A stretch of 64,000 nucleotides of DNA from an uncultured Ramlibacter sp. (GCF_936925435.1 NZ_CAKZHQ010000002.1:248001-312000), one strand, 5' to 3'; counted from the first letter of the stretch, positions 45,978 through 57,199 are shown. Made by a program: numbers and translations. The notes: generated by a model not told the origin, from the letters alone.

Positions 45978-47516
45978 ATGTCCGATCCCAAGACCTCCGC
46001 CCCCGCCGCGCCCGCCGCCGACGACAACCAGCTGATCGCCGAGCGCCGCGAGAAGCTCAAGGCCCTGCGCGAGGCCCAGAAACAGGGCAAGGGCGTGGCC
46101 TTCCCCAACGACTTCAAACCGGCCGACCATGCCCAGGCCCTGCTGGACGCGCACGGCGCCAAGGAGGCCGAGCCGCTGGCAGCCGAAGGCACGACGGCGA
46201 AGATCGCCGGCCGCATGATGCTCAAGCGGGTCATGGGCAAGGCCAGCTTCGCCACCTTGCAGGACCAGAGCGGCCGCATCCAGATCTACGTCACGCGCGA
46301 CGACATCGGCGAGGAGCTCTATGCTGCCTTCAAGCACTGGGACCTGGGCGACATCGTTGCGGCCGAGGGCAAGGTTTTCAAGACCCGCACCGGCGAGTTG
46401 TCCATCCACGCCAGCAGCGTGCGCCTGCTGACCAAGAGCCTGCGGCCCATGCCCGACAAGTTCCACGGCGTGGCCGACCAGGAGGTCAAGTACCGCCAGC
46501 GCTACGTCGACCTGATGACCGACGAAAGCGCGCGCAAGCGCTTCATCGCCCGCAGCAAGGCAGTCTCGGGCATCCGCGAGTTCATGGTGGCGCACCAGTT
46601 CCTCGAGGTGGAGACGCCCATGCTCCACCCCATCCCAGGCGGCGCCAATGCCAAGCCCTTCGTGACGCACCACAACGCGCTGGACCAGCAGATGTACCTG
46701 CGCATCGCGCCGGAGCTGTACCTCAAGCGCCTGATCGTCGGCGGCTTCGAGCGGGTCTTCGAGATCAACCGCAGCTACCGCAACGAAGGCATCTCGGTGC
46801 GCCACAACCCCGAGTTCACCATGATGGAGTTCTACGCGGCCTACTGGAACTACCGCGACCTGATGGACTTCACCGAGTCGCTGATCCGCGACGCGGCCCA
46901 GAAGGCCTGCGGCACGCTCCAGCTGACCTACGCCGGCAAGCCGGTCGACCTGGCCCAGCCCTTCGAGCGCCTGACCATCCGCGAAGCCATCCTCAAGCAC
47001 ACCGTAGCGGGTGACCAGGTCGACGACCGCGAATGGCTGGTCAATGCCTTGCGCAAGCTGGGCCTGTCGGAAGACAAGAACAAGCTGTCGGCGCGCTCGC
47101 TGGCCAGCCTGCAGGTCATGTACTTCGAAGAGACGGTGGAAGACAAGCTCTGGCAGCCCACCTTCATCATGGAACACCCGACCGAGATCTCGCCGCTGGC
47201 ACGCGCCAACGACGAGCGGCCCGAGGTGACCGAGCGCTTCGAGCTGTACATCACCGGCCGCGAATTCGGCAATGGTTTCTCCGAGCTCAACGACGCCGAG
47301 GACCAGGCTGCGCGTTTCAATGCCCAGGTCGATGCCAAGGACGCCGGCGACGACGAGGCCATGTTCTTCGACCACGACTTCGTGCGCGCGCTGGAGTACG
47401 GCATGCCGCCCACCGGCGGCTGCGGCGTGGGCATCGACCGGCTGATGATGCTGCTGACCGACAGCCCCAGCATCCGCGACGTCATCCTCTTTCCCGCCCT
47501 GCGGCGGGAAGGCTGA
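45978..47516 (+). CDS. lysS: Lysyl-tRNA synthetase (class II)
   Basis: Charges tRNA-Lys. The 512 residues comprise an N-terminal OB-fold anticodon-binding domain (about 70-180) and the class II catalytic core: motif 2 [25 protein letters not shown] (split over 260-285) and motif 3 [20 protein letters not shown] near the C-terminus. The N-terminus has an Ala/Pro-rich extension. It is divergent from the glycan operon and eight bases upstream of the Hsp70-like gene. Confidence 0.97.
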   Translation: MSDPKTSAPAAPAADDNQLIAERREKLKALREAQKQGKGVAFPNDFKPADHAQALLDAHGAKEAEPLAAEGTTAKIAGRMMLKRVMGKASFATLQDQSGRIQIYVTRDDIGEELYAAFKHWDLGDIVAAEGKVFKTRTGELSIHASSVRLLTKSLRPMPDKFHGVADQEVKYRQRYVDLMTDESARKRFIARSKAVSGIREFMVAHQFLEVETPMLHPIPGGANAKPFVTHHNALDQQMYLRIAPELYLKRLIVGGFERVFEINRSYRNEGISVRHNPEFTMMEFYAAYWNYRDLMDFTESLIRDAAQKACGTLQLTYAGKPVDLAQPFERLTIREAILKHTVAGDQVDDREWLVNALRKLGLSEDKNKLSARSLASLQVMYFEETVEDKLWQPTFIMEHPTEISPLARANDERPEVTERFELYITGREFGNGFSELNDAEDQAARFNAQVDAKDAGDDEAMFFDHDFVRALEYGMPPTGGCGVGIDRLMMLLTDSPSIRDVILFPALRREG

Positions 47517-47524
47517 CCGGCGCC

Positions 47525-48778
47525 ATGCCCGGCGGCGCGCTCGGCATCGATTTCGGCACCTCCAATTCGGCCATCGCCGCTGTAGGTGCCGATGGCTTGG
47601 CACGCCTGGTGCCGCTGGAGGGCGAAGCCGGCCCCATTCCCACCGCGGTGTTTTTCAACGCAGAGGAACGCAGCATTCATTTCGGCCGCGAAGCCATAGG
47701 CCTGTACCTGGCGGGCGTGGACGGCCGCCTGATGCGCTCGCTCAAGAGCCTGTTGGGCAGCAGCCTGCTGCAGGAAAAGACCGCCGTGCCCGGCGGCATG
47801 GTCAGCTTCCAGGAGGTGATCTCGCGCTTCCTGGGCGAGCTGGGCGCGCGGGCGCAGCGCCATCTGGGCCAGCCACTGCGGCGCGCCATCATTGGCCGGC
47901 CTGTGCATTTCGTCGACGATGAAGATGGCCGCGACCGCCAGGCCCAGGCCTCGCTGCTGCAGGCCGCGCAGGCGGCGGGCTTCCAGGAGGTGGGCTTCGA
48001 GCTGGAGCCGATCGCGGCTGCCTTCGACTTCGAGCAGCGCGTGCAGCGCGAGACCCTGACCCTGATCGTGGACATCGGCGGCGGCACCTCCGACTTCACC
48101 GTCGTGCGGCTGGGTCCGCAGCGCATGGCGCGGGCCGACCGCGCCAGCGACATCCTGGCCACCAGCGGTGTGCACATAGGCGGCACCGACTACGACCGCC
48201 GCCTGGAGCTGGACTGCGTCATGCCCTTGCTGGGCTTTCGCCACCAGGGCCCGCAGGGACGCGAAGTGCCCAACCCGGTGTTTTTCGACCTGTCGACCTG
48301 GCACCTGATCAACTGGATGTACACGCCGCGCATCCTGCGCCAGGCGCAGGACCTGCGCACCAGCTACGCGCAGCTGCGCCTGCACGACCGCCTGATGACG
48401 GTGCTGACCGAGCGCCTGGGCCACCGGCTGGTCAGCGAGGTGGAGCAGGCCAAGATCCGCGCATCGCTGGCTGGGGCTGGTGCCACCATCGACCTGTCCT
48501 GCATCGAGCCCGCCCTGCACGCGGAACTCGGCACGCAGGACATGGAAGCCAGCCTGGGCGAGCTGCTGTCCAAGGTGGTGGCTTGCGCCCATGACTGCGT
48601 GAAGCTCGCCGGCCTGCAGGCAAGCGACCTGGACGCCGTCTACCTGACCGGCGGCTCCTCGGCACTGCGGCCTTTCCAGCACGCGCTGCGTGCCAGCTTT
48701 GCGCAGACCGAGGTGCTCGAGGGTGACCTGTTCGGCGGCGTCGCCTCGGGCCTGGCCTACGCTGCCCGACGGGCATGA
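47525..48778 (+). CDS. Hsp70-family chaperone-like protein (YegD type)
   Basis: A 417-residue actin/Hsp70-fold ATPase without a full substrate-binding domain. ATP-binding motifs: LGIDFGTSNSAIA (phosphate 1), LIVDIGGGTSDFTVVRLG (phosphate 2), IGGTDYDRRLE, VYLTGGSSALRPFQHAL (adenosine). YegD-like proteins have no firmly assigned function. It starts eight bases after lysS and overlaps the next gene by four bases. Confidence 0.9.
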   Translation: MPGGALGIDFGTSNSAIAAVGADGLARLVPLEGEAGPIPTAVFFNAEERSIHFGREAIGLYLAGVDGRLMRSLKSLLGSSLLQEKTAVPGGMVSFQEVISRFLGELGARAQRHLGQPLRRAIIGRPVHFVDDEDGRDRQAQASLLQAAQAAGFQEVGFELEPIAAAFDFEQRVQRETLTLIVDIGGGTSDFTVVRLGPQRMARADRASDILATSGVHIGGTDYDRRLELDCVMPLLGFRHQGPQGREVPNPVFFDLSTWHLINWMYTPRILRQAQDLRTSYAQLRLHDRLMTVLTERLGHRLVSEVEQAKIRASLAGAGATIDLSCIEPALHAELGTQDMEASLGELLSKVVACAHDCVKLAGLQASDLDAVYLTGGSSALRPFQHALRASFAQTEVLEGDLFGGVASGLAYAARRA

Positions 48779-49278
48779 ACTACCTGGGTGCCTATCCGCA
48801 GGAGCTGCAGGCCCAGGCGCAGGACCTGCTGCAACGCAACCGCGCGGGCGAGATGCTGCTGCGCAAGTATCCGCAGGCCCACCAGCTGCGCACCGACAAC
48901 GCGCTGTACGGCTATGTGATGGAGTTGAAGCAGGAGTTCCTGCGCAGCTCGGAGCCCTTGTCCAAGGTGGCCTACGACAACAAGCTGCACATCATCCACC
49001 AGGCGCTGGGCACCCACACCACGGTCTCAAGGGTGCAGGGCAGCCGGCTCAAGGCCAAGCGCGAAATCCGCGTGGCGGCGATGTTCCGTGAGCTGCCGCT
49101 GGAGTTCCTGCGCATGATCAGCGTCCATGAGCTGGCCCACATGAAGCAGAAGGAGCACGACAAGGCCTTCTACCAGCTGTGCTGCCGCATGGAGCCGCAC
49201 TACCACCAGTACGAATTCGACCTGCGCCTGTACCTGGCCCATGCCGACCTGCACGGCAAGCTGGCCTGGCCAGGGTAA
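48775..49278 (+). CDS. YgjP-like (DUF45) metallopeptidase family protein
   Basis: A 167-residue protein with the zinc motif HELAHMKQKEHDKAF (HExxH) in the C-terminal half and a downstream conserved YLAH segment, as in the YgjP/WLM-related family. There is no signal peptide, so it is cytoplasmic. The ATGA overlap with the Hsp70-like gene suggests a joint function, perhaps protein quality control (inference). Confidence 0.85.
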   Translation: MNYLGAYPQELQAQAQDLLQRNRAGEMLLRKYPQAHQLRTDNALYGYVMELKQEFLRSSEPLSKVAYDNKLHIIHQALGTHTTVSRVQGSRLKAKREIRVAAMFRELPLEFLRMISVHELAHMKQKEHDKAFYQLCCRMEPHYHQYEFDLRLYLAHADLHGKLAWPG

Positions 49279-49280
49279 TT

Positions 49281-49357
49281 GGCCCCCACGCTCGCCCACT
49301 GCGTGTGGCTCGCTGCCCCCGAGGGGGCGTTCGCGCCTTGGGGCGGCCCAGCGGCGC
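49281..49357 (+). repeat. GC-rich palindromic repeat, copy D (after the ygjP-like gene)
   Basis: GGCCCCCACG, CACTGCGTGTGG, TGCCCCCGAGGGGGC, CCTTGGGGCGGCCCAGCGGCG. It starts two bases after the TAA stop and lies between two convergent genes. It is the closest match to copy B. Confidence 0.88.
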
Positions 49358-49367
49358 TCAGGTCCGC

Positions 49368-50426
49368 TTAAGGAAGCAGGTCCAGCGCGTGCATGTAGGC
49401 CGGCTGGGTCATGAGCTCATCCCAGGCCGTGCCAGGCGTGCGCGGCAGCAGTTCGCGCCGACGCTGTTCGCTGGCGTCGCTGGCCTGCCAGTGGCCCTTG
49501 AGCTGGGCCTCGGTCAGGCCGTCCAGCAATTCGTCGACCGCAGCGCCCTGACCCAGCGACTGGTTGCACAGCAGCACCAGGTCGCAGCCTGCGCTCAGTG
49601 CCGTCATCGCGGCCTCGGTGTAGCTGATCTCGCGGCCGTCGATCAGGCGGGCGCCGGCCATGCTCAGATCGTCGCTGAAGACCGCGCCGCCGAAACCCAG
49701 CTGCCGGCGCAGGATGTCATTGAGCCAGCGGCTGGAGAAACCCGCCGGACGGCTGTCCACCTTGGGATAAATGACATGGGCCGGCATCACGCTGCTGAGC
49801 GTGGCGCTCAGCCAGTCATACGGCGCGGCATCGTCGGCCAGGATGGCCTTGAGGCTGCGCCGGTCCACCGGGATGTCGGTGTGCGAATCGGCCTTGACGA
49901 AGCCGTGGCCGGGGAAATGCTTGCCGCAGTTGGCCATACCGGCCTGCAGCAGGCCGTGCATCAGGCTCTTGGCCAGCATGGCGGTGACCCGCGCGTCGCT
50001 GTGGAAGGCACGGTCGCCGATCACCCCGCTGCCACCCCAATCGAGATCCAAGACTGGGGTGAAACTGAAATCGACGCCACAGGCGCGCAACTCGGAAGCC
50101 AGCACATAGCCGCAGGCGGTCGCGGCGTTGGTCGCCTTCAACGCGTCGCGCATCCACAGCTCGCCCAGGGCGCGCATGGGCGGAAGATGGGTGAAGCCGT
50201 CGCTACGAAAGCGCTGCACGCGGCCGCCCTCATGGTCCACGCAGACCAGCAGGTCGTCGCGCAGCGCGGCGATCTCGGCGCACAAGGCCGTGAGCTGGGC
50301 CCGGTCCTGCCAGTTGCGGCCGAACAGGATCAGGCCGCCGGTCAGCGGGTGCTTGAGGCGGCGTCGGTCGGCGGCGCTGAGCGTCGTGCCGGCGATGTCG
50401 AGGATGACGGGAGCATGCATGCTCAT
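49368..50426 (-). CDS. nagZ: Beta-N-acetylhexosaminidase (cytoplasmic)
   Basis: Removes GlcNAc from muropeptides in cell-wall recycling. The 352-residue GH3-family protein has no signal peptide. It has [11 protein letters not shown], the substrate-binding and catalytic-loop motif [16 protein letters not shown] and the nucleophile Asp in FSDDLSMAG. It overlaps acpS by four bases. Confidence 0.96.
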   Translation of the reverse strand: MSMHAPVILDIAGTTLSAADRRRLKHPLTGGLILFGRNWQDRAQLTALCAEIAALRDDLLVCVDHEGGRVQRFRSDGFTHLPPMRALGELWMRDALKATNAATACGYVLASELRACGVDFSFTPVLDLDWGGSGVIGDRAFHSDARVTAMLAKSLMHGLLQAGMANCGKHFPGHGFVKADSHTDIPVDRRSLKAILADDAAPYDWLSATLSSVMPAHVIYPKVDSRPAGFSSRWLNDILRRQLGFGGAVFSDDLSMAGARLIDGREISYTEAAMTALSAGCDLVLLCNQSLGQGAAVDELLDGLTEAQLKGHWQASDASEQRRRELLPRTPGTAWDELMTQPAYMHALDLLP

Positions 50427-50824
50427 TGCAAGTCTTTCTTTTCCACCACGACGAAGCTCGCCGCGTAGTCGGTTTCATCGGTGACACTGACATGGGCCGA
50501 CAGGCCCTGGGCCTGGAACCATTCCTTCAGGCCGCCATGCAGCACGATGACCGGCTGGCCGCTGGGCAGCTTGCCGATCTCGCACAGCCGCCAGGTCATG
50601 GGCATGCGCATGCCCAGCCCCACCGCCTTGCTGAAGGCCTCCTTGGCGGAAAAGCGGGTCGCCAGGTAACGGGTGCCGCGCTCGGGCCAGCGGGCGCTGC
50701 GCGCCTTCCAGGTCGCCAGCTCGGCGTCGCTGAGAATCTTGCGGGCGAAGCGCTCGCCGTGGCGCCGCAGCGACGCCTGGATGCGCCGCACGTCGCAGAT
50801 GTCGGTGCCCACGCCGTAGATCAT
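50423..50824 (-). CDS. acpS: Holo-ACP synthase
   Basis: Transfers 4'-phosphopantetheine to ACP. The 133 residues show [12 protein letters not shown] (metal Asp) and the second motif [13 protein letters not shown]. It is the likely activator of both AcpP and the glycan-operon ACP encoded in this window. It lies 10 bases after pdxJ and overlaps nagZ by four bases. Confidence 0.95.
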   Translation of the reverse strand: MIYGVGTDICDVRRIQASLRRHGERFARKILSDAELATWKARSARWPERGTRYLATRFSAKEAFSKAVGLGMRMPMTWRLCEIGKLPSGQPVIVLHGGLKEWFQAQGLSAHVSVTDETDYAASFVVVEKKDLQ

Positions 50825-50834
50825 CCGCTGCCCT

Positions 50835-51593
50835 TCAGGCGAAAGCGGAGTGGATCTGGGCCAGGTAGGCCTTGACGGTGGCCTCGTAACCCAGCTCGAG
50901 CGCGTCAGAGATCAGGGCATGGCCGATCGACACCTCCTGCACGCCGGGCACGGCACGCAGGAAGTCAGCCAGGTTCTCGCGGCTCAGGTCGTGGCCGGCA
51001 TTGACGCCCAGGCCGGCATCGAGCGCCGCCTGCGCCGCCACGGCGAAGCGCTGCAGCGCATCCGGCTTGCCGGCCGTGCCCCAGGCACTGGCGTAGCTCT
51101 CGGTGTAGAGCTCGACCCGGTCGGCGCCGGCGGCCTTGACGGCGGCCATCATGGCTGGCTGCGGGTCCATGAACAGGCTGACCCGCACGCCCAGCGCCCT
51201 GGCCTGCGCGATCAGGGGCAGCAGGCGCTGGCTGTCGGCCGGGAAGTCCCAGCCGTGGTCACTGGTGAACTGGCCTTCGCTGTCGGGCACAAAGGTGCAC
51301 TGGTGCGGGCGGAACTCGCGCACGAAGTCCATCAGGTTGTGAAAGGGATTGCCCTCGATGTTGAATTCCACCTCCGGCCGCCCGGCCACCAACTTGTGCA
51401 GCAGCGGAATGTCGTCGGCACGGATGTGGCGGCCATCGGGCCGCGGATGCACCGTGATGCCCTGGGCGCCGGCGTCCAGGCACAGCGTGGCCGCCCGAAC
51501 CACGCTGGGGATGCCCAGGTGCCGGGTGTTGCGCACCAGGGCCACCTTGTTGAGGTTGACGGACAATGCGGTGTGGGCTGGGGAGGTGGTCAT
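50835..51593 (-). CDS. pdxJ: Pyridoxine 5'-phosphate synthase
   Basis: The last ring-forming step of de novo vitamin B6 synthesis, from 1-deoxyxylulose 5-phosphate and aminoacetone phosphate. The 252-residue TIM barrel has [40 protein letters not shown] and [15 protein letters not shown] 51593 ([16 protein letters not shown]) overlaps recO by four bases. Confidence 0.96.
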   Translation of the reverse strand: MTTSPAHTALSVNLNKVALVRNTRHLGIPSVVRAATLCLDAGAQGITVHPRPDGRHIRADDIPLLHKLVAGRPEVEFNIEGNPFHNLMDFVREFRPHQCTFVPDSEGQFTSDHGWDFPADSQRLLPLIAQARALGVRVSLFMDPQPAMMAAVKAAGADRVELYTESYASAWGTAGKPDALQRFAVAAQAALDAGLGVNAGHDLSRENLADFLRAVPGVQEVSIGHALISDALELGYEATVKAYLAQIHSAFA

Positions 51594-52342
51594 AGGGACT
51601 GCAGATCCATCATCAGCTGGCGGGTGCGCAGCGTCGAGACCCCGCAATGGTAGTGCAGCAGGGTGCGCAGCAGCGGCTTGAGTTCGGACAGGGTTTGCGC
51701 CGCCTGGCGCAGCGTGGCGGTGAAGGATGCGCCATCGTCCAGCGCGCCCTGCAGCGCCAGCCACTGTTCGCCGCTGAGGCTGGCGCGGCCGTCGCCCTGG
51801 CGCGCCGCCACCAGGCCTCCTTCGGGCACCAGGCTGTAGCGGGCCTGCGGCTCCATCAGGCGCAGGGTGGGCGTCTGCATGTCCAGCGCCGGCAGCAGGC
51901 CGATCTCGCGCAGCAGCAGCAATTCGAAGGCGCGCAAGGCCGGCTGCAGCGCCTCACCATGCTCCGAGGCCAGCACCTGCACGGCGCTGGCATAGGCGTC
52001 GAACAGGCGGGGATGGGGGTCGTCGCGCGCCAGCAGGCGCATCACCAGCTCGTTGAGGTAGTAGCCCGCGAGCAGCGCGTCGCCGGTGGGCATGACCTGA
52101 CCGCCGGCCCATTCCGCCCCCTTGAGCGTGCGGATCTCGGCATCGCCGCCGAAACCCAGGCGCAAGGGCTGCAGGGGCAACAGCACCGGCCGGAAGTTGG
52201 AACTGGGCTTCTTGGCGCCCTTGGCCACCAGGGCGATGCGACCGTGGTGGCGGGTGAACACCTCCAGGATCAGGCTGGACTCGCTCCAGTCGTAGCGGTG
52301 CAGGACGAAAGCCGGTTCGTCGGAAATGCGCTGCGTCGCCAC
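51590..52342 (-). CDS. recO: DNA repair protein RecO
   Basis: A 250-residue recombination mediator that helps load RecA in the RecFOR pathway: an N-terminal OB-fold ([34 protein letters not shown]) and a helical C-terminal part. The cysteines of the zinc-binding RecO subset are absent. The only usable start is GTG at 52342, 16 bases after era. Confidence 0.93.
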   Translation of the reverse strand: MATQRISDEPAFVLHRYDWSESSLILEVFTRHHGRIALVAKGAKKPSSNFRPVLLPLQPLRLGFGGDAEIRTLKGAEWAGGQVMPTGDALLAGYYLNELVMRLLARDDPHPRLFDAYASAVQVLASEHGEALQPALRAFELLLLREIGLLPALDMQTPTLRLMEPQARYSLVPEGGLVAARQGDGRASLSGEQWLALQGALDDGASFTATLRQAAQTLSELKPLLRTLLHYHCGVSTLRTRQLMMDLQSL

Positions 52343-52358
52343 GCTCAGGTCGCCCTGG

Positions 52359-53330
52359 CTACTCGTAGCCGAAGCTCTTGACCCGGGCCTCGTCGTCGGC
52401 CCAGCCGCTGCGCACCTTGACCCAGATCTCGAGGAAGACCTTGGCGTCCATCAGCTTTTCCAGCTCCTGGCGCGCCTCGGTGCCAATGCGCTTGAGCTTC
52501 TCGCCCTTGTCGCCGATCACCATGGCCTTGTGACCGTCGCGCTCGACCACGATGGTGGCGGCGATGCGCACCATGCGGCCGTGCTTGGGGCTGGGCTCTT
52601 CCTCGAACTTCTCGACCACCACGGTGGAGGTATAGGGCAGCTCATCGCCGGTGAAGCGAAACAGCTTCTCGCGCACCGTCTCGCCGGCCAGGAATTTCTC
52701 GCTGCGGTCGGTCAGTTCGTCTTCGGCGTACCACCAGGCCTGCTCGGGCAGGTATTTCTCGCAGATGCCGAACAGGCGTTCCGCGTCCTTGGCGTTCTTG
52801 GCCGACATGGGGACGAACTCGGTGAAGGCGTGGCGCTGCTGCATCTCCTGCAGCCAGGGCGCGATGTCGCCGCGACGGTGCACCTCGTCGAGCTTGTTGG
52901 CCACCAGCAGCACCGGGATGCCGGGCTTGAGCAGAGTCAACACCTTGGCATCGTCCGGGGTGAACTTGCCGGCCTCGACCACGAACAGCACCAGGTCGAC
53001 GTCGCCAACCGCGCCCAGAACCGTCTTGTTCAGGGACTTGTTCAAGGCTTTGGCATGGCGGGTCTGGAAACCCGGCGTGTCGACGAAGACGAACTGCGCG
53101 GCGCCAACGGTGCGGATGCCAGTGATGCGGTGCCGCGTGGTCTGCGCCTTGCGCGAGGTGATGCTGATCTTCTGGCCGACCAGGGCGTTGAGAAGGGTCG
53201 ATTTGCCGACGTTGGGCTTGCCGACGATGGCGATCAGGCCGCAGCGCTGCCCGCTCCCATTTTCGGAAGCAATTGCCGCTCCAGCCCCCGTGTTTTCTGG
53301 GCTAGCCGCTTCATTTTCTATAGCATTCAT
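52359..53330 (-). CDS. era: GTPase Era with a repeat-derived N-terminal extension
   Basis: Era binds 16S rRNA during 30S maturation. G1 is GKPNVGKST (37-45), then DTPGFQ, NKLDEV (G4) and a C-terminal KH domain with [17 protein letters not shown]. The 323 residues include an extra 25-30 at the N-terminus. Most of it ([19 protein letters not shown]) is encoded by a GCTAT mini-repeat that starts three codons after the ATG, in the same reading frame as the trpF and rseA copies. No in-frame ATG lies between it and the GTPase domain. The ATGA overlap with rnc supports the upstream start. Confidence 0.94.
   Translation of the reverse strand: MNAIENEAASPENTGAGAAIASENGSGQRCGLIAIVGKPNVGKSTLLNALVGQKISITSRKAQTTRHRITGIRTVGAAQFVFVDTPGFQTRHAKALNKSLNKTVLGAVGDVDLVLFVVEAGKFTPDDAKVLTLLKPGIPVLLVANKLDEVHRRGDIAPWLQEMQQRHAFTEFVPMSAKNAKDAERLFGICEKYLPEQAWWYAEDELTDRSEKFLAGETVREKLFRFTGDELPYTSTVVVEKFEEEPSPKHGRMVRIAATIVVERDGHKAMVIGDKGEKLKRIGTEARQELEKLMDAKVFLEIWVKVRSGWADDEARVKSFGYE
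53268..53324 (-). repeat. GCTAT mini-repeat, copy 4 (5' end of era)
   Basis: On the minus strand: GCTAT-N7-GAAGC (53324-53308), 18 bases, GGGGGCT (53289-53283), then GCAATTGC. It encodes the era N-terminal extension. Confidence 0.8.
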
Positions 53331-54022
53331 GAGTGTCCCTTGGCCTTGAGTGCCAGCAGCATGGCCGCTGCCGCGGCCTGCTCGCCGGCCCGGCGTGATG
53401 CGCCGATACCGCGCTCGGAAGCGCCGAGCTCGGGGATTTCGCATTCCACGTCAAAAGTCTGTTTGTGCGCCGCGCCCAGCGTGCCCACCACATGGTAGAC
53501 CGGCAGCTTCATCTTGCGCCCCTGCAACCACTCCTGCAACTCGGTCTTGGGGTCACGGGCGACGGCCTTCATCTGCGGATTGATTTCCACGTCCTTGAAC
53601 AGCCGATGCACCAGCGCTTCGGCCGCGCCATAGCCCGCGTCCAGGTGCACGGCGCCGATCACGGCCTCCAGCGCGTCGGCCAGGATGGAAGGCCGCTTGC
53701 TGCCACCCGAGCGCGCCTCGCCCTCGCCCAGGCGCAGCACGTCGGACAGGCCCAGACCGGCCGCGAGCTGGTGCAGGGTGTCCTGCTTGACGAGATTGGC
53801 GCGCACGCGCGAGAGGTCGCCCTCGGGCAGGGCCTTGAGCCTGTCGTACAGCAGGGCCGCGACCGCCAGGTTCAGGACAGAATCACCCAGGAATTCCAGG
53901 CGCTCGTTGTGGTCGGCGGAGAAACTGCGGTGCGTCAGCGCCCGCGCCAGCAGCTGCGGCTGCGCGAACTGGTACTGCAGGCGATCCTGCAGGGCTGAGT
54001 GGGCCGGAGGGAAACCATTCAC
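53327..54022 (-). CDS. rnc: Ribonuclease III
   Basis: Cleaves double-stranded RNA in rRNA and mRNA processing. The 231 residues include the signature [12 protein letters not shown] (39-50), the second acidic pair in [13 protein letters not shown] (Asp116, Glu119) and a C-terminal dsRNA-binding domain (about 155-228). The apparent start is GTG 54022; an overlapping ATG is out of frame. Coupled to era by a four-base overlap. Confidence 0.96.
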   Translation of the reverse strand: MNGFPPAHSALQDRLQYQFAQPQLLARALTHRSFSADHNERLEFLGDSVLNLAVAALLYDRLKALPEGDLSRVRANLVKQDTLHQLAAGLGLSDVLRLGEGEARSGGSKRPSILADALEAVIGAVHLDAGYGAAEALVHRLFKDVEINPQMKAVARDPKTELQEWLQGRKMKLPVYHVVGTLGAAHKQTFDVECEIPELGASERGIGASRRAGEQAAAAAMLLALKAKGHS

Positions 54023-54032
54023 GCGAGGGATG

Positions 54033-54386
54033 CTATTTCGACTGCCCAGCGTACTTGAGCAGCAGGTAGGCAGGCCCGAACATGTGGATTTCCTTGTTGT
54101 AGGCGAACTTCACGAGCCACTTGTCGCCGGCTTTCGTGACTTCCAGGTCCTTGGCGGTGATCGACTTGATGTCGTCGATCTGCGCCGCCTTGTCGAAAAT
54201 GGTCTTGACTTCGGGGATCGAGCCCCCCGCCTTGGACTTTTCGACGGCCTTGAGGATCGCCTGGTATTCGATTGCCGTCGGTACAGCCTGGGCGGCAAGC
54301 GCACCCAGACCGACCAGCACGGCGATCAGGAAGACCAGCGTGAAAAAGGAAACGCCCCTCTGACCCGATTTGAATTTATGTCCCAT
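54033..54386 (-). CDS. DUF4845 membrane-anchored protein
   Basis: A 117-residue protein with one N-terminal transmembrane segment ([21 protein letters not shown]) like a type IV pilin or TadE-type anchor, followed by a soluble extracytoplasmic part. DUF4845 genes often sit between lepB and rnc, as here, but the function is unknown. The segment after a basic KSGQRG turn resembles a prepilin leader without the full cleavage motif. Confidence 0.88.
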   Translation of the reverse strand: MGHKFKSGQRGVSFFTLVFLIAVLVGLGALAAQAVPTAIEYQAILKAVEKSKAGGSIPEVKTIFDKAAQIDDIKSITAKDLEVTKAGDKWLVKFAYNKEIHMFGPAYLLLKYAGQSK

Positions 54387-54416
54387 CTGCCCACCCTCGC
54401 AACGAAGAGAAAACCG

Positions 54417-55391
54417 TCATTCGAAAGAACCGATCCGCTTGAGATCGCTGAAATTCATCCAGACAAAGAATGCCTTGCCCACGATGTTGCGATCGGGCAC
54501 GAAGCCCCAGTAGCGTGAATCGAGCGAGTTGTCCCGGTTGTCACCCATCATGAAATAGTGACCTTGCGGTACCTTGCAGACCACGCCCTCGACACTGTAG
54601 CGGCAATTCTGCTTGAAAGGAAAGTCCGCAATCTCCCGTTCGTCGAAGCCGCCGCGCCGTGCGTCGTCGTTGAGCAACTGGTGCTGCCGGTCCCCGACCT
54701 GCTCGCTGAACTGCTTGAAGTAGCGCATTGCATCGCCGTCGAAGAAGTCGGGCACGGCCTGCTTGCTGACCGGCTTGCCGTTGATGGTGAGCTTCTTGTT
54801 CAGGTAGGCGACCTCGTCGCCGGGCACGCCGACGACCCGCTTGATGTAGTCCAGACTGGGCTGGGGCGGGTAGCGAAAGACCATGACATCGCCCCGCTGG
54901 GGCGGCGTGCCCTCGGTCAACCTGGTGTGGATGACCGGCAGCCGCAGGCCGTAGGTGAACTTGTTGACCAGGATCAGGTCGCCCACCATCAGGGTGGGGA
55001 TCATCGATCCGGACGGGATCTTGAAGGGTTCGAACAGGAAGGAACGCAGCACGAAAACGGCCAGGATCACCGGGAACAGGCCGGCCGTCCAGTCCAGCCA
55101 CCAGGGCTGCATCAACAGACGCTGGCGCCCCTGGGCCACATCGCCGTCCACCTGCGTGATGCCGCGGGCGGCCAGGTCGGCGCGGCGCGTCACCGCCTGC
55201 GCCTCCAGCTGCGCCGCCGCACGGCGCCGCTGGGGCAGGAAGTACAGGCGCTCGGCCAGCCAGTACAGGCCAGTGACCACGGTGGCCAGGAACAGCAGCA
55301 GCGCGAAGTTGCCCTCCACCAGACCGACGTACCAGGCGCCGGCGTAGCCAGCGAAGGCCGCGAGCACCACGGCCGTGAGTGCCTGCATCAT
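54417..55391 (-). CDS. lepB: Signal peptidase I
   Basis: Removes Sec/Tat signal peptides at the inner membrane. The 324 residues have two N-terminal membrane helices (about 5-22, 28-47) and a third before the catalytic part. Catalytic Ser129 lies in [14 protein letters not shown] and Lys184 in [12 protein letters not shown], and [17 protein letters not shown] is near the C-terminus. It overlaps lepA by four bases. Confidence 0.97.
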   Translation of the reverse strand: MMQALTAVVLAAFAGYAGAWYVGLVEGNFALLLFLATVVTGLYWLAERLYFLPQRRRAAAQLEAQAVTRRADLAARGITQVDGDVAQGRQRLLMQPWWLDWTAGLFPVILAVFVLRSFLFEPFKIPSGSMIPTLMVGDLILVNKFTYGLRLPVIHTRLTEGTPPQRGDVMVFRYPPQPSLDYIKRVVGVPGDEVAYLNKKLTINGKPVSKQAVPDFFDGDAMRYFKQFSEQVGDRQHQLLNDDARRGGFDEREIADFPFKQNCRYSVEGVVCKVPQGHYFMMGDNRDNSLDSRYWGFVPDRNIVGKAFFVWMNFSDLKRIGSFE

Positions 55392-57199
55392 TCTTCCACC
55401 TGCAGGATGGCCAGGAAGGCTTCTTGAGGGACTTCGACCGAGCCGATCTGCTTCATTCTTTTCTTGCCTGCTTTCTGCTTTTCAAGGAGCTTGCGCTTGC
55501 GGCTGATGTCGCCGCCGTAGCATTTTGCCAGCACGTTCTTGCGCAACGCCTTGACGGTCTCGCGAGCGATGATGTTGGCGCCGATGGCCGCCTGGATCGC
55601 CACGTCGAACATCTGGCGGCTGATGATCTCGCGCATCTTGGCCACCACCGCCCGGCCGCGATAAGGCGCCTGGCTGCGGTGCACGATGATGGACAGCGCG
55701 TCGACCTTCTCGCCATTGAGCAGGATGTCGACCTTGACGACGTCGGAGGCCCGGTATTCCTTGAACTCGTAGTCCATCGAGGCGTAACCGCGGCTGACGG
55801 ATTTGAGCTTGTCGAAAAAGTCCAGGACGATCTCGCCCAGCGGCATTTCGTAGGTCAGCATGACCTGCTTGCCGTGGTAGGCCATGTTCATCTGCACGCC
55901 GCGCTTGAGGTTGGCCAGGGTCATCACCGGCCCGACGTACTCCTGCGGCATATAGAGATGCACCGTCACGATGGGCTCGCGGATCTCCTCCATCCGGCCC
56001 TGGTCGGGAATCTTGGACGGGTTCTCGACCATCATCACCTCGCCGTCGCCCTTGACCACCTGGTAGACCACGCTGGGTGCGGTGGTGATCAGGTCCTGGT
56101 CGAATTCGCGCTCCAGACGCTCCTGCACGATTTCCATGTGCAGCAGGCCCAGGAAGCCGCAGCGGAAACCGAAGCCCAGCGCCTGGCTGACCTCGGGCTC
56201 GTAATGCAGCGAAGCGTCGTTGAGCTTGAGCTTTTCCAGCGCGTCGCGCAGCGAGTCGTACTGGTTGGCTTCGGTGGGATACAGGCCGGCAAAGACCTGG
56301 GGCTGGATTTCCTTGAAACCGGGCAGCGCCTCGGTCGCCGTGGCGGCCGCGCCGCCGGTGCCGGCCTTGATCAGGGTGACGGTGTCGCCGACCTTGGCAG
56401 CCTGCAGCTCCTTGATGCCGGCGATGATGTAACCCACCTCGCCGGCTTCCAGTGACTGCCGCGGCTCGTTGCCGGGCGTGAAAACACCCAGGTTGTCGGC
56501 GTTGTAGGTGGCGCCGCTGGCCATCAGCTTGATGCGCTCGCCCTTGGCCAGGCGGCCGTCGACCACCCGCACCAGCATGACGACGCCGACGTAAGTGTCG
56601 AACCAGCTGTCCACGATCATGGCGCGCAGCGGGCCGTCCGGGTTGCCCTTGGGCGCGGGAATGCGCGCCACCACGGCTTCCAGGATGTCGTCGATGCCCA
56701 TGCCGGTTTTGGCCGAGCAGGGAATCGCATCCGTCGCGTCGATGCCGATCACGTCCTCGATCTCCGCCTTGGCGTTGTCGGGATCGGCCTGCGGCAGGTC
56801 CATCTTGTTGAGGACCGGAACCACTTCGACTCCCAGGTCCAACGCGGTGTAGCAGTTGGCCACCGTCTGCGCTTCCACGCCCTGGCTGGCATCGACCACC
56901 AGCAGCGCGCCCTCGCATGCCGACAGCGAACGCGAGACCTCGTAGGAGAAGTCCACATGGCCTGGCGTGTCGATCAGATTGAGGTTGTAGACCTCGCCAT
57001 TTCGCGCCTTGTATTTGAGAGAAGCGGTCTGCGCCTTGATGGTTATCCCACGCTCTTTTTCAAGATCCATGGAATCGAGCACCTGCTCCTGCATCTCACG
57101 ATCGGACAGTCCTCCGCAACGCTGAATCAGACGATCTGCCAACGTCGATTTGCCGTGGTCGATGTGCGCAATGATCGAAAAGTTTCTGATGTGATTCAT
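55388..57199 (-). CDS. lepA: Elongation factor 4 (LepA, back-translocating GTPase)
   Basis: A ribosome-associated GTPase. The 603 residues start [20 protein letters not shown] (ATG 57199; a TTG one codon upstream is unlikely). It has switch regions (DTPGHVDF), [10 protein letters not shown], the EF-G-like domains and the LepA-specific C-terminal domain ([18 protein letters not shown]). Its 5' side faces a 480-bp gene-free region containing a terminator-like hairpin 51 bp upstream of the ATG. Confidence 0.97.
   Translation of the reverse strand: MNHIRNFSIIAHIDHGKSTLADRLIQRCGGLSDREMQEQVLDSMDLEKERGITIKAQTASLKYKARNGEVYNLNLIDTPGHVDFSYEVSRSLSACEGALLVVDASQGVEAQTVANCYTALDLGVEVVPVLNKMDLPQADPDNAKAEIEDVIGIDATDAIPCSAKTGMGIDDILEAVVARIPAPKGNPDGPLRAMIVDSWFDTYVGVVMLVRVVDGRLAKGERIKLMASGATYNADNLGVFTPGNEPRQSLEAGEVGYIIAGIKELQAAKVGDTVTLIKAGTGGAAATATEALPGFKEIQPQVFAGLYPTEANQYDSLRDALEKLKLNDASLHYEPEVSQALGFGFRCGFLGLLHMEIVQERLEREFDQDLITTAPSVVYQVVKGDGEVMMVENPSKIPDQGRMEEIREPIVTVHLYMPQEYVGPVMTLANLKRGVQMNMAYHGKQVMLTYEMPLGEIVLDFFDKLKSVSRGYASMDYEFKEYRASDVVKVDILLNGEKVDALSIIVHRSQAPYRGRAVVAKMREIISRQMFDVAIQAAIGANIIARETVKALRKNVLAKCYGGDISRKRKLLEKQKAGKKRMKQIGSVEVPQEAFLAILQVEE

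Noticed and set aside
54215-54245. A GGGGGCT motif in the DUF4845 gene as another mini-repeat copy
   Set aside because: No palindromic 17-mer lies at the correct spacing and the codons encode a normal protein segment.
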